Numbered from the stretch's first letter, positions 1 to 10,362 are shown. The stretch: DNA of 64,000 nucleotides from Cytobacillus gottheilii (GCF_900166665.1 NZ_LT800494.1:2266323-2330322), one strand, 5' to 3'. Made by a program: numbers and translations. The notes: a model not told the origin generated them from the sequence alone.

Positions 1-595
<595 letters not shown>

Positions 596-842
596 TTATT
601 TAAATTCCTCCAAATGTACATAATCTCTAGAATTATAACATTTACAGTGCAGATTATAAAGGAATTAAGAAAATCGCGGAGAATATGTTTAAGGCAGAAC
701 GTTTATATAAACACCAGCAGGGAAAATAGAGAAAAAAGAAAAACAGAAAAAAGAACAACTTTTTTAAAATTGTTCATAGTTTTTTCATAATTATCCTGTA
801 CAATGAATTTATAAACGGCAGGTAAGAAGGAGAGTATGTCAA

Positions 843-1083
843 ATGGCCAAAAAGCAGCTCGTAGAATTAGTTAATCGATTAAAAAAGTCGGGTATTAAAG
901 TTAGCTTTACTAAGCCAAGAACTCAAGCGATTTTGTCCTTACATGCAAGTAAATCATTGCCTACTGCCTCGAATTAAACATTGTACTTGTTATTATGACA
1001 AAATGCTGGAGCTGGCTCCATTTAAGATTGGCGCCGTTGAAGTATTGTATGAAGTGGCGCCTTGTGATCTACATAATAAATGA
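843..1083 (+). pseudogene. Small gene apparently split by a frameshift
   Basis: An ATG at 843 follows AGGAGAG at good spacing and opens a 44-residue basic ORF ending at 977 (starts MAKKQLVELVNRLKK). A second frame (+1) overlaps it and stays open to the TGA at 1081-1083. It reads as ordinary protein (ends ...VEVLYEVAPCDLHNK) and contains a CTC motif. The two halves together would make a protein of about 80 residues, and a terminator follows directly. The simplest reading is one small gene broken by a single-base indel near 940-960. A real 44-residue protein, or a base-call error, is also possible. No family recognised. Confidence 0.4.
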
Positions 1084-1090
1084 TAAATAA

Positions 1091-1120
1091 AAAAGCGAGT
1101 GCATAAGCATTCGCTTTTTT
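1091..1120. terminator. Bidirectional intrinsic terminator
   Basis: Stem GCGAGTGC/GCATTCGC (one G-U pair) with a TAA-type loop, A-run before and T-run after. It lies between the small broken gene (+) and the SCO1-type gene (-), so it can serve both. Confidence 0.8.
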
Positions 1121-1137
1121 ACTGTTATAGCATCAAA

Positions 1138-1737
1138 TTAAATTTCTTTCATAATTTTTGTGTATACATCTTCTTTGCTGAATTCTTCGCCCATTGGAAA
1201 TTTCTTTAGATAGCGGTTATTTTCATCTAAGAGATAGACAAAGGTGCTATGAACAAAGAAACCATCTCCTGGATCTCGATATTGAAATTTGAAGGTGTTT
1301 GCCAGATCAAGTATTTCTTGCTGATCTTGCTTCATATCTTCCTGATCACCAGTAAGCATAATCCAGTTTCCATCATCTTCAATTTCAAAGGTATTCATAT
1401 AATTTTTCATTATTTCAGGTGTGTCACGATAGGGGTCAATCGTAATGGTAAGAAACTGAACATTTTCCCCAAATACACCTTCTTTTTGTAAGTCACTTTT
1501 CAATAAATTCATTTTTTGCGTAGTTGTCGGACAAATATCAGGACAATGAGTATACATGAATTCCACTAGCTTTAATTTCTTATCCGACTGGGCAAAATCA
1601 TATGTTTCTCCATTCATGGTCACAAGGGTTGTGTTTTCTGGAATTGTCGCCATATGATCGCGAATGATAAAAAATGAAATGCCCGCAGTAATGCCCACTG
1701 CTACAATTAAGCTGCAAATAATATAGATCTTTCTCAT
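1138..1737 (-). CDS. ypmQ: SCO1/SenC family copper-binding lipoprotein-like protein
   Basis: 199-residue membrane-anchored thioredoxin-fold protein of the SCO1/SenC family, which helps assemble the CuA centre of cytochrome c oxidase. An N-terminal membrane segment (about residues 5-25) precedes the domain. The copper motif CPDIC is in the context YTHCPDICPTT, and the distal conserved histidine is in DGFFVHSTFVYLLD. The ATG at 1737 was chosen over the one five codons upstream because the upstream codons are themselves the GGGAGGGG ribosome site. B. subtilis YpmQ (BSco) is the obvious counterpart. It is transcribed alone towards the shared terminator at 1091-1120. Confidence 0.9.
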   Translation of the reverse strand: MRKIYIICSLIVAVGITAGISFFIIRDHMATIPENTTLVTMNGETYDFAQSDKKLKLVEFMYTHCPDICPTTTQKMNLLKSDLQKEGVFGENVQFLTITIDPYRDTPEIMKNYMNTFEIEDDGNWIMLTGDQEDMKQDQQEILDLANTFKFQYRDPGDGFFVHSTFVYLLDENNRYLKKFPMGEEFSKEDVYTKIMKEI

Positions 1738-1867
1738 TCTTTCCCCTCCCACTATTAAGATAATGAATACCGTAAAAAATTCCTATGGATAATATGTGAA
1801 CACGCTAATAAAGTGACAATTGTGTGAAAAGTCACTTTGTTTATATAGGTAGAGGGCAGATAAAAAC

Positions 1868-2162
1868 AAAAGAGACTCGGACAAATGTCATGGTTTGGTA
1901 TTTAACCAAGCCCGTTCCACCAGCGCTGCGGATCCTGTTTTTTCGTGGGATCAAAAGCTGAGCCTTCTCGTCGCTACGCGCTCCTGCGGGGTCTCACCTT
2001 TTCCTCTATTACCCACAGGAGTCGAGTGTTCTCCGCTTCATTTCACTCGTGTTTAAAAAGTGAAATTTCTAAAATAACAAATAAAACCAAATGATTAGAA
2101 AGTTTTCACTTACTAACCATTCGGTTCTATTTTCGTGTTAAATTTGTATGTCCAGTCTCTTT
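1868..2162 (-). repeat. Intergenic TIR repeat, copy A (full length)
   Basis: About 295 bp with imperfect terminal inverted repeats (AAAGAGACTGGACA at the gene-proximal end, AAAGAGACTCGGACA at the other). Read on the minus strand it has the family order: TIR, palindrome around GAACCGAATGGTTAG, AT-rich linker, GC-rich core from GAGTGAAATGAAGCGG to GGAACGGGCTTG, then TIR. It begins 8 bp after the dhaS stop and probably provides its terminator. Confidence 0.85.
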
Positions 2163-2170
2163 GTCTTAAA

Positions 2171-3655
2171 TCAATTCATGTTAATCCATACACTTTTGAC
2201 TTCTGTGTAATTATCCAGTGCATAGGAGCCCATTTCACGTCCCATACCGGATTGTTTATAGCCGCCAAATGGAGATGCAGCATCAAAAACATTGTAGCAA
2301 TTTACCCAGACTGTACCAGCACGCAAGCGGTTTGCAATATAATGACCGTTCTTAATATCCTGCGTCCAAACGCCAGCTGCTAGACCGTACTCGCTCTTAT
2401 TGGCTCGAGCAATTAATTCATCTAAGTCATCGTAAGGCATGGCCGAAATGACTGGTCCAAAAATTTCTTCTTTTGCAATAGTCATATCATCATGAACATT
2501 AGCAAAAATAGTAGGGGAGACAAAATATCCTTCTTCCTGCGGTTTATTTCCTCCAACGACTAGCTCAGCACCTTCATTGAGGCCGTTTTCAATATAACCT
2601 AGCACACGTTTTTGCTGCTCAGTGGAAACGAGCGGTCCAATTTCCGTGTCACTATGCAAGCCGGCCCCTTGTTTAATGGATTGAGCATGACTGACCATAT
2701 CAGAAACGACATTATCGTAATGTTTCTTTTGAATAAATACACGAGAGCCTGCGCAGCATACTTGTCCCTGATTAAACATAACACCATTTAAAGCACCAGG
2801 TACTGCTTTCGTTAAATCTGCATCAGGTAAAATAATATTCGGTGATTTGCCTCCAAGTTCCAGCGTTACTCGTTTTAGAGTTTTTGAGGCGTTTTTCATA
2901 ATCATCTTACCTACTTCAGTTGACCCTGTAAAAGCAATCTTATCAACAAGAGGATGGTCAACGAGCGGCTGTCCGGCTGTTTCGCCAAAACCAGGAACAA
3001 TATTTATAGCGCCTTCAGGGAATCCAGCTTCATCGATTAATTCAGCCAGATACAAAGCAGATAAAGGCGTTTGTTCAGCAGGCTTCAATACGACCGCACA
3101 TCCTGTTGCTAATGCTGCACCGAGCTTCCACATTGCCATCAGAAGAGGGAAGTTCCATGGAATAATTTGGCCAACCACGCCTACAGCTTCATGCCGTGTG
3201 TAATTAAAATAAGGACCGTTGACTGGGATGGTTTGTCCTGTGATTTTGGTAGCCCAGCCAGCATAATAGCGCATATGTTCTATGGCGAGCGGAATATCTG
3301 CTGCAGAAGTCTCCCGAATCGGTTTGCCATTATCAAGTGTTTCTAATTGGGCAAGTTCTTCACTGTTTTCTTCCATTAAATCGGCCAGTTTATACATAAG
3401 CCGGCTTCGATCTGCAGCTGTCAGCTTCGACCAGTGACCTTCATCAAACGCTTTTCGGGCAGCTTTAACTGCCAGATCAATATCTTCTGCAGTAGCTCCA
3501 TAAACATGAGCAAGAACTTCACCTGTTGCAGGATTAAATGTTTCAAAGGTTTTCTGTAATTTGCTATCAACAAATTGTCCGTTAATATAAAGCTGCTTTT
3601 TACCATTTAAAAACCTTTCAACCTTTTCTTTTAATGCTGACGTTAATTGACTCAT
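2171..3655 (-). CDS. dhaS: NAD-dependent aldehyde dehydrogenase (DhaS-like)
   Basis: 494 residues, the usual length of the ALDH superfamily. It oxidises aldehydes to carboxylates with NAD(P). Conserved elements are all present: IIPWNFPLLM in the cofactor-binding half, FTGSTEVGK, the general base in LELGGKSPN, the catalytic cysteine in FNQGQVCCAGSR (about residue 300), EEIFGPV and PFGGYKQSG. It matches B. subtilis DhaS closely along its whole length. The start follows AAGGAGGAATAGTAG. It is monocistronic. The natural substrate cannot be read from sequence; a broad-range aldehyde or betaine-aldehyde role is only a family expectation. Confidence 0.9.
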   Translation of the reverse strand: MSQLTSALKEKVERFLNGKKQLYINGQFVDSKLQKTFETFNPATGEVLAHVYGATAEDIDLAVKAARKAFDEGHWSKLTAADRSRLMYKLADLMEENSEELAQLETLDNGKPIRETSAADIPLAIEHMRYYAGWATKITGQTIPVNGPYFNYTRHEAVGVVGQIIPWNFPLLMAMWKLGAALATGCAVVLKPAEQTPLSALYLAELIDEAGFPEGAINIVPGFGETAGQPLVDHPLVDKIAFTGSTEVGKMIMKNASKTLKRVTLELGGKSPNIILPDADLTKAVPGALNGVMFNQGQVCCAGSRVFIQKKHYDNVVSDMVSHAQSIKQGAGLHSDTEIGPLVSTEQQKRVLGYIENGLNEGAELVVGGNKPQEEGYFVSPTIFANVHDDMTIAKEEIFGPVISAMPYDDLDELIARANKSEYGLAAGVWTQDIKNGHYIANRLRAGTVWVNCYNVFDAASPFGGYKQSGMGREMGSYALDNYTEVKSVWINMN

Positions 3656-3879
3656 CTACTATTCCTCCTTAAATATGGTAAGATAGGGTAAATCGCCAAT
3701 AGGAAAACGCTTACAAATTAAGGTTAACACCAACACTAGTAAACTTTCAATCATAAATAGAAGAAAAATTCTGATAAATTTAGACAAAATCTACTTTTCA
3801 TAAATAGATTACGAATAAGAGGGAGGACGCACAAACGAAAATAACCATGCTAAGAGAAGTAGGAGCTTAATATAATATG

Positions 3880-4025
3880 ATATTCTAAAACAAAAATATT
3901 CAATATCAAGGTTTGGGGATATATCCAATTAAAAAGAGATATTTTATAATAATCAAATAAAAAATCGAATGATTAGAAGAATTAACTTCCTAACCATTCG
4001 ATTCTGTTTCCATGTAAAATGCTTG
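3880..4025 (-). repeat. Intergenic repeat, copy B (lacks the GC-rich core)
   Basis: About 145 bp showing both flanks of the repeat family: the distal piece (TATTCTAAAACA...AATATCAAGGTTTGG) and the AT-rich linker plus palindrome (AATCGAATGATTAG...CTAACCATTCGATT). The roughly 150-bp GC-rich core present in other copies is missing. It lies about 22 bp downstream of the nucleoside permease stop, in the orientation seen for all copies. The rest of the 3656-4047 gap shows nothing further. Confidence 0.7.
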
Positions 4026-4047
4026 TAAGTAAGCCACACTTACTTTA

Positions 4048-5265
4048 TTAAAATAGCATACCTGCAATTGCAGCACTTAATAGGGAAGCGAGAGCTCCAG
4101 CAATAACAGCTTTTAGACCAAGTTTTGCAATATCATTTCTTCTGTCAGGAGCCAGGTTTCCAAGACCGCCAAGTAAGATGGCCATAGATGAAATATTAGC
4201 AAAACCGCAAAGAGCAAAACTGATGACAACAGCTGTTTTTTCTGAAAAATCTCCTATTACAGGTGCAAAATCCGAATAAGCAACAAATTCATTTAACACA
4301 AGTTTTTGTCCAATAAAACCACCGGCCTGTACAGCTTCAGACCATGGAACGCCAATGGCAAATGCCAGAGGTGAGAACAAATAGCCCAGCAGCATTTCTA
4401 ATGTCAGGTCTTCGAAACCGAATAGACCGCCTACAAATCCAAACAAGCCATTAATTAACGCTACTAAAGCAATAAATGCTAATAGCATAGCTCCGATATT
4501 TAAAGCAAGCTGAAGACCGACACTTGCTCCTTTAGCCGCTGCATCTACAACATTTACAGAATCAGTATCTTTTTCGATTGTAATGTCATCTGTTGTTTCG
4601 GATTTCTCGGTTTCAGGAATCATAATTTTTGCCATGATCAAACCAGCAGGTGCGGCCATGAAGCTGGCTGCCAATAAATATTCTAAAGGAACACCTAGCA
4701 GTGAATAACCAATTAACACTGAACCAGCTACAGATGCAAGCCCACCAGTCATGACAGCAAATAGCTCCGATTTTGTCATCCGATTAATAAATGGACGAAC
4801 GATTAAAGGAGCTTCTGTTTGTCCGACAAAGATATTGGCAGCTGCTGAAATAGATTCTGCCTTACTGGTGCCGAGCAATTTAGCAAGTCCGCCTCCAATA
4901 AATTTAATCACCACTTGCATAATCCCCGTATAATAAAGGACCGAAATGAGTGATGAAAAGAAAATCACAACCGGAAGAACTTGAAACGCAAAAACGGATC
5001 CAATATTCGTTCCTTCTTGAAAGAAACCGCCAAAAAGAAAGTTTATCCCTTCATTCGCATAACCCACAATATCATTCACTACAAAGGTTACTTTTTCAAG
5101 GGCAGCTTTACCTAAATCCCATTTAAGGACAAGAAAGGCAAATATAAATTGAATGAGAAGGCCGCCGATGATCGTTCTTATATTGATTGCTTTCCGATTA
5201 TCTGATAAAAGAAAAGCGATCATGAAAATCGTAAAAATACCAAACAATCCCCAAATAATATTCAT
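4048..5265 (-). CDS. nupC: Concentrative nucleoside transporter (NupC family)
   Basis: 405-residue integral membrane protein of the CNT family, which imports nucleosides with protons or sodium. An N-terminal block of three helices is followed by a gate domain, including [13 protein letters not shown] and [14 protein letters not shown], and the C-terminal block with LNEFVAY and CGFANISS. These are family hallmarks. The ATG at 5265 was chosen because GAGGTG sits 8 bases before it; upstream in-frame ATGs lack a ribosome site and would add a non-membrane leader. It stands alone, so the exact nucleoside preference is unknown. Confidence 0.9.
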   Translation of the reverse strand: MNIIWGLFGIFTIFMIAFLLSDNRKAINIRTIIGGLLIQFIFAFLVLKWDLGKAALEKVTFVVNDIVGYANEGINFLFGGFFQEGTNIGSVFAFQVLPVVIFFSSLISVLYYTGIMQVVIKFIGGGLAKLLGTSKAESISAAANIFVGQTEAPLIVRPFINRMTKSELFAVMTGGLASVAGSVLIGYSLLGVPLEYLLAASFMAAPAGLIMAKIMIPETEKSETTDDITIEKDTDSVNVVDAAAKGASVGLQLALNIGAMLLAFIALVALINGLFGFVGGLFGFEDLTLEMLLGYLFSPLAFAIGVPWSEAVQAGGFIGQKLVLNEFVAYSDFAPVIGDFSEKTAVVISFALCGFANISSMAILLGGLGNLAPDRRNDIAKLGLKAVIAGALASLLSAAIAGMLF

Positions 5266-5577
5266 TAATAAACACCTCATTTGATAAATTCTAGCTGTCA
5301 TTTTTACATGCAGGTTATTTGAAAACGGTTCCTTTAAGAACAGACGTCTGACATCCAACATGTTCGTTTTATATTGTAACATGAATCCGTTTTCAGTAAA
5401 GGGTTAATTTTAATTTTCTTTAAGACTCATATATAAAGTTTATTAACTTGCATGACCTAAACAGAGAAAATTGATATATATTAGGAATTACCTATCAAAA
5501 AATGCTAAAATATACTTTATGCTTGTTTGAAGAATCAAAAGATGACAAATATGAAAGCTACAGAAATGGTGATTTAT

Positions 5578-6756
5578 ATGACATCAATAAAGAAAACAAT
5601 TTTAACCATGCAAGGATTTTACTTGCTTACTTTTTTTGCAGTAGGCAGCATGATGCCGCTGTTAAGTGTTTATTTGAGTGAAGCTGAAAACTTAAATGGA
5701 TATCAAATTGGCATCATTATGTCGATTAACCCCGTTGTTATGATCTTTTTTCAGCCTTTATGGGGCATGATCTCTGATAAAACAAATTCTCCTATTAAAA
5801 TTCTCACGTTTACTACCTTTATTGCAGGAACTTTAGCTTTAGGATATTTAGCGTTTAGCGGATATTCTGCCATCTTCTTTATCGCTGTTCTTGTAGCCAT
5901 TTTTCAGAGTGCAATTATCCCAGTCTCGGATAGTATTTCGATTAGTTATACGAGTAAAGTCCAATACAATTACGGAAATATCCGCCTATTCGGTTCATTA
6001 GGGTTTGGTCTCGCAGTCTTTATAATGGGGAGACTTTCAGAATGGAATAACCAGGTTATCTTTATTTCGTTCTTTTTAGCGCTAGTGCTTGCCTCTATTT
6101 TGGCGTGGCGAATGCCCTCAGAAAAAAAGAAACAAAAGCCAAATCTTTTGCTTGGTGTTAAAGATATTCTTACGATGAAAAAGTTTTTGCTGTTCCTTCT
6201 TGTTACATTTCTGATTTTCGGCCCTAATCTTGCTAATAATACGTATTTTGGTCTCTTTATAGAAGGAAGCGGTGGGACCTATACGGGCATAGGGGTTGCT
6301 TTTTTAATTGCGGTTTTATCAGAAGCACCATTTATGAAAGCTGCTAATGGTCTCATTCAAAGACTGGGTTTGCTGAACATTATGCTGCTGGCCTCATGTG
6401 TTTCGTTGATAAGGTGGGTTCTTTATTTTACAGAGCCAAGTTTATGGATTGTTTATTCAACCGCTGTTTTTCAGGGGATATCAATTGGTCTATTCATTCC
6501 AGCCGCCCTTCAATATTTAAGAGAAATTACGCCTACACACATTACTGCTACGGCTATAACCCTGTATTCGGCAATAGGCAATGGACTTGGCAACTGGTTT
6601 TGTACGTTTTTTGGCGGGATCATTTTCGAGGAGTTCAGTATTTTTCATGTGTACCTTTTCTACGCGATTTTAGCAGCGCTTGGAGTCATCCTGACCATAA
6701 GTCTAATCCAAATGCAAAAAACAGAACAAAAGAAATCGATCGCAACTACAGGCTAA
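5578..6756 (+). CDS. Major facilitator superfamily transporter
   Basis: 392 residues with about 12 predicted membrane helices. The MFS loop 2-3 motif is recognisable as GMISDKTNSP, and the repeat in the second half (FGGIIFEEF region) fits two six-helix bundles. It resembles the LacY/NupG-like branch (MFS_1-like) found singly in many Bacillaceae. The start at 5578 (MTSIKKTILTMQG) is uncertain: a weak GGTGA site precedes it, and an upstream ATG at 5566 or TTG at 5527 is possible. The substrate is unknown and no regulator or enzyme gene is adjacent. A repeat element begins two bases after the stop. Confidence 0.8.
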   Translation: MTSIKKTILTMQGFYLLTFFAVGSMMPLLSVYLSEAENLNGYQIGIIMSINPVVMIFFQPLWGMISDKTNSPIKILTFTTFIAGTLALGYLAFSGYSAIFFIAVLVAIFQSAIIPVSDSISISYTSKVQYNYGNIRLFGSLGFGLAVFIMGRLSEWNNQVIFISFFLALVLASILAWRMPSEKKKQKPNLLLGVKDILTMKKFLLFLLVTFLIFGPNLANNTYFGLFIEGSGGTYTGIGVAFLIAVLSEAPFMKAANGLIQRLGLLNIMLLASCVSLIRWVLYFTEPSLWIVYSTAVFQGISIGLFIPAALQYLREITPTHITATAITLYSAIGNGLGNWFCTFFGGIIFEEFSIFHVYLFYAILAALGVILTISLIQMQKTEQKKSIATTG

Positions 6757-6758
6757 GC

Positions 6759-7012
6759 AAAGAGACTGGGACAAAACTATTTAACAAAACCACAGAACCG
6801 AATGATTAAGAAGTGAATCTTTCTAATCATCCGGTTTTTAATTTGTATTTAACATTTAATATTTTCTAAACATGAGTGAAATGGAGCGGAGGATCCTCGA
6901 CTCCTGTGGGCAATAGAGGAAAAGGTGAGACCCCGCAGGAGCTTGCTCCGAGGAGGCTCAGCTTCCTCCCCACGGAAAGCGAGGGTCCGCAGCGCAATGG
7001 AACGGGCTTGTG
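6759..7012 (+). repeat. Intergenic TIR repeat, copy C (3' TIR missing)
   Basis: Begins AAAGAGACTGGGACA two bases after the MFS stop. The terminator-like palindrome ACCGAATGATTA/TAATCATCCGGT with a T-run follows, then the GC-rich core from GAGTGAAATGGAGCGG to GGAACGGGCTTG. The distal inverted repeat is not found. Core ends pair as GGATCCTCG with CGAGGGTCC (one wobble). Open frames inside the core should not be annotated as proteins. Confidence 0.85.
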
Positions 7013-7189
7013 GAAAAACACAAAACTTGAAAAAATGTTTAATGCTTTGGACAGGACCAAGCTATTTGTGTGGCATGAATTTTTCCTTTGCTCACCTTTC
7101 TTCAAATATGGGAGGGCTTTTTTGAACGCTTCCTGTATGTTCTTGGAAATTATGTTTAACAATAGAGGAGGAAGGGAGGGTTTTTATTC

Positions 7190-7381
7190 ATGCAAGAAGA
7201 AAAAATTCCGATGAAGGAAGTCTTACATGTAGAAACAGATGTGTATGTTCCGTTTGATGATTATTCATCAGGATTAATTGGCGAGGAAACAATGTCATAT
7301 CCGCCACATGAAGATGAAGTCTCACAAGGCTATGTGGAAGAAGTCGATATTTCGATTTCTGTGAATGGGAAGCAGATTTAA
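7190..7381 (+). CDS. Small acidic protein, unknown
   Basis: 63 residues, acidic, without membrane segment or recognisable domain. It starts at an ATG preceded by GGAGGAAGGGAGG at good spacing. It reads like a real small protein (VDISISVNGKQI at the C-terminus, several Tyr/Val/Asp strands). Seventy bases separate it from the YdjO-like gene downstream in the same direction, so the two may share transcription. No family recognised. Confidence 0.55.
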   Translation: MQEEKIPMKEVLHVETDVYVPFDDYSSGLIGEETMSYPPHEDEVSQGYVEEVDISISVNGKQI

Positions 7382-7468
7382 AAAAGAAGGAAATAAAAAA
7401 TAGCAAAAAAAGGATTTTTATCATAAATTCCCCTTGTTTGTCCATACTAAGCAATAAAAGGGGGCGTT

Positions 7469-7663
7469 ATGGTGTTCTTCAACAGAAAAGGCCAAGATGA
7501 TACACCTGAAGTAGTTATGCTGGATACGGAAGTCTATTCATGCAGTACAGAAAGCTGTAATGGCTGGATGCGTAAGGATTTTGCATCTGCTGATTTAAAA
7601 TGTCCATTATGTGGAAATGAGACAACGGCTGAAATCAGAGAGCTGCCAGCTATTCAAAACTAA
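7469..7663 (+). CDS. YdjO-like cold-inducible zinc-ribbon protein
   Basis: 64 residues with two cysteine pairs, CSTESCNGW and CPLCGNE, consistent with a small zinc ribbon. The pattern C-x4-CNGWxRKxFAS...CPLCG matches the YdjO family of Bacillus, named for cold induction in B. subtilis. The ATG at 7469 follows an AAAAGGGGG ribosome site. No function beyond the family label is known. A strong terminator lies 90 bases downstream. Confidence 0.75.
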   Translation: MVFFNRKGQDDTPEVVMLDTEVYSCSTESCNGWMRKDFASADLKCPLCGNETTAEIRELPAIQN

Positions 7664-7752
7664 GGAATGACTAATTCTGCCTACTGAGTATAGCTGCAGA
7701 CAATACTTGTAAAATGTATTGCGATCCGCTAATTTAACTTTTTATAAAGTGT

Positions 7753-7788
7753 AAAAAACCCTCTCCAAAGGTGGAGAGGGTTTTTTTC
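7753..7788. terminator. Intrinsic terminator
   Basis: Perfect stem ACCCTCTCC/GGAGAGGGT, AAAG-type loop, A-run on the left and T7 on the right. It lies between convergent genes (YdjO-like + and pepF -) and can act on both strands. Confidence 0.9.
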
Positions 7789-7875
7789 GCTTTCATTTTA
7801 AGCATACTCAAGTCAGCTGCTCAAATAAGCGTATTGATGTAAAATAAAGACTTTCCAACTGGCGTTGCTGGATAG

Positions 7876-9690
7876 TTATTGGAAACTATCCTCTAATTCC
7901 TGGATTAGAGTACCAACATAGTGTACGGCACTCTTAATCGGCTCTGGCTGAGACATATCAATGCCAGCCATTTGAAGAAGATCTAATGGTTTCTTTGTAC
8001 CGCCGGCTTTTAATACGTTTAACCAGCTTTCTACAGCTTCAGTTCCATTTTCCTGAATTTTAATCGCCATTGCGGTTGAAGCTGTTAATCCTGCAGAATA
8101 GGTATAAGGATATAATCCCATATAATAATGAGGCTGTCTCATCCATGTCAAGCTAGCATCATCATCAATGATCACTTCATCTCCCCAGAACGAAGACAAA
8201 ACTTCTTTCTTTTCTGCACATAGCTTAGCAGCAGTTAACGGAATGCCTTTCTCAGCTAAATCGTAAACCCTGCGCTGGAAGGCTCCTTCTAATAGGTGGG
8301 TAACAAAGTTGTGATAATACGTACCGAGAAGCTGCAGAATAACCCATCTCTTCATTTTTACATCATTCGTATTTGACATTAAATGCTGTGCCAGCAGGAG
8401 TTCATTTAATGTTGAAGGCGCCTCTACAAAGTAAGTTGAAGGTCTCGTATTCATGACCCGCTGCTCTTTATTTGCCAAGTAAAAATGTCCAGCATGCCCA
8501 AGTTCATGAGCAAGAACAAATGCTCCACGCATTGTATCAGTCCAGGTCATGAGAATATAGGGATGTGCTCCATATGGACTTGAGCAGAAGGCACCTGTTG
8601 ATTTTCCAATATTATCAGATAAATCAACCCATCGGTCTGTTAATCCTTTTTTCATGATTTCGCTGTATTCAGGTCCCATTACCTTTAGAGATTCCAGTAT
8701 TGTATCGCAAGCTTCTTCATAGGTTGTATTTGGGTTGAAATCCGGATCAAGCGGTGCTTTTAAATCGGCAAAATGCATTTCATCAAGTCCGAGAATCCTT
8801 TTTTTAAGACTTGCAAACTTTCTCATATGAGGAGCAAGTTCTGTTTGTATGATGTCAAGTTGGTTATGATACATTTCTTCCGTTACATTCTGAGGATCTA
8901 ATAGCATCTGTGTGACAGACTCATATCCTCGTAACTTTGAAAGTGCAACCTGTTTTTTAACTTCGGCTGAATAAGTTGCTGCAAATGTATTTTTATAGTG
9001 ATGCAGAGTTGAAGAAAACGATTTAAAGGCATTTCTCCTCACATCTGCTTTCGGTGAAAATTCATATTTATCTTCAAAAAGAGCAAATGAATTTTGCAGC
9101 ACATTGCCGTCTTCGTCAGTAAAATCTTCAAACGGCATGTCAACTAGCTTGGCTGCGTTATAGATTCTGTATGGAGATCCATGAACCTCACCAAGAGAAG
9201 CTAATGCTTCTTCAGTTTCTGGGGATAGACGGTGCTTTTTAGAATCAAGCAAGTCAGTTAAATAACGGGCAAAAGGAGCAAATCTTTCTTCGTTTTGAAG
9301 GATTTCTTCCACTTTTCCATCTGGAAAAAGAAGAATTTCAGACTCAATGAATGAAAGACTAGCATTTACTTGTGCCTGCAAAGAGGCGATTACAGAAGAA
9401 TCAGCTTGGTTTTCCGGATCCGTTCCATCGCCGGATTGCTTAAGTGATGCATATGTAAAAGCTTGTATGCCTGAAATAAGTAATTTTTCGTAAGATAGCA
9501 GGCATTCATATAATGTATCACTGCTTTCATTTAGTTTGCCTTTATATGAAGTGATTTCCGGTAAGGAATTCTCAATCGCTGTTATAGCCTTTTGCCAGCT
9601 CTCATGAGAAGAAAATAAAGCAGTTAAATCCCAAGTTAACTTTTCAGGCACTTCAGATCGGTGCAGTCTTTTCGTTACAGTTTGTTCCAT
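7876..9690 (-). CDS. pepF: Oligoendopeptidase F (M3B metallopeptidase)
   Basis: 604 residues, full family length. Cytoplasmic zinc oligopeptidase that degrades short peptides. The HExxH zinc site is in AHELGHAGHFYL (His about residue 395). The downstream zinc glutamate region (FVEAPSTLNELLL) and C-terminal substrate-binding tyrosines (PHYYMGLYPYTYSAGL) are intact. The N-terminal helical lid domain (about residues 1-200) is also complete. The ATG follows TTAGGAGGATTAGA. It is monocistronic, with a terminator at 7753-7788. In B. subtilis overexpressed PepF affects sporulation through peptide signals, but nothing here shows such a role. Confidence 0.92.
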   Translation of the reverse strand: MEQTVTKRLHRSEVPEKLTWDLTALFSSHESWQKAITAIENSLPEITSYKGKLNESSDTLYECLLSYEKLLISGIQAFTYASLKQSGDGTDPENQADSSVIASLQAQVNASLSFIESEILLFPDGKVEEILQNEERFAPFARYLTDLLDSKKHRLSPETEEALASLGEVHGSPYRIYNAAKLVDMPFEDFTDEDGNVLQNSFALFEDKYEFSPKADVRRNAFKSFSSTLHHYKNTFAATYSAEVKKQVALSKLRGYESVTQMLLDPQNVTEEMYHNQLDIIQTELAPHMRKFASLKKRILGLDEMHFADLKAPLDPDFNPNTTYEEACDTILESLKVMGPEYSEIMKKGLTDRWVDLSDNIGKSTGAFCSSPYGAHPYILMTWTDTMRGAFVLAHELGHAGHFYLANKEQRVMNTRPSTYFVEAPSTLNELLLAQHLMSNTNDVKMKRWVILQLLGTYYHNFVTHLLEGAFQRRVYDLAEKGIPLTAAKLCAEKKEVLSSFWGDEVIIDDDASLTWMRQPHYYMGLYPYTYSAGLTASTAMAIKIQENGTEAVESWLNVLKAGGTKKPLDLLQMAGIDMSQPEPIKSAVHYVGTLIQELEDSFQ

Positions 9691-9782
9691 TCTAATCCTC
9701 CTAAAAGGTTTTATTTCGATTCTCTAACTATTATACACAAAGTAGCGATAATTTTATAGAGTTTTCTAAATAATCAAATATG

Positions 9783-10102
9783 AAAGAGGCTGGAACAAAA
9801 CAAAATGAATTTTTCTAAAACACGAATGTTCAATATCTTGGTTTGGGTAATTAAACAAGTCCGTTCCACCTGCGCTCCGGACCCTCGCTTTCCGTAGGGA
9901 GGAAGCTGAGCCTACTCGGAGCAAAGCTCCTGCGGGGTCTCACCTTTTCCTCTATTGCCCACAGGAGTCGAGTGTCCTCCGCTCCATTTCACTCATATTA
10001 ATAAAATATATTTTATAATCATAAAAAAAACCGAATGATTAGAAAGATAACTTCCTAACCATTCAGTTCTATGAGTGTGTTAAATACTTATATCCGAGCC
10101 TC
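9783..10102 (-). repeat. Intergenic TIR repeat, copy D (full length)
   Basis: 320 bp bounded by AAAGAGGCTGGAACA and, inverted, GAGGCTCGGATATAA. On the minus strand the order is TIR, palindrome (GAACTGAATGGTTAG/CTAATCATTCGGTT), linker, core and distal TIR. It lies 122 bp downstream of yhfH, with the family orientation. Core ends GGACACTCG and CGAGGGTCC are largely complementary. Confidence 0.85.
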
Positions 10103-10224
10103 GAAGTATACTGTTCCTGCTTTATATGGACAAGTAAACAAGTTTTTAAAATAAATGAATGGTTCAGCCTGCAAAATGAAAAGTAGACATGGGAACTAGT
10201 ATAGAGCAACTAATAAAAATAGAT

Positions 10225-10362
10225 TCATTTTTTGATATTGTCAGACGAGCAGTCCTGGCATTCCATTAAATAGGACTCAGCTTGTTCTGAAAATGTGTGG
10301 CCGCAATTAGGACATTGTTTCTTAGGCAGGTTTCGAAAGAATTCAACTGGGCTTTGAATCAT
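10225..10362 (-). CDS. yhfH: YhfH-type small zinc-ribbon protein
   Basis: 45 residues beginning MIQSPVEFFRNLPKKQC, the signature of the short YhfH family in Bacillus. Two pairs of cysteines, CPNC and CQDC, suggest a zinc ribbon. The start follows GGAGCG at 8 bases. Function is unknown. The promoter region upstream carries a perfect 16-bp palindrome, described separately, implying regulation by a dimeric repressor. Confidence 0.75.
   Translation of the reverse strand: MIQSPVEFFRNLPKKQCPNCGHTFSEQAESYLMECQDCSSDNIKK

Noticed and set aside
2847..3203. Open frame of 118 codons antisense to dhaS
   Set aside because: Shadow of the dhaS coding frame; no ribosome site and no family resemblance.
6876..7214. 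Open frame of 112 codons over repeat copy C
   Set aside because: It is translated from the GC-rich repeat core; the same peptide pattern (MKWSGG..STPVGNRGKGETPQ) recurs in copy F and nearby frames. The DNA evolves as a paired structure and has no ribosome site.
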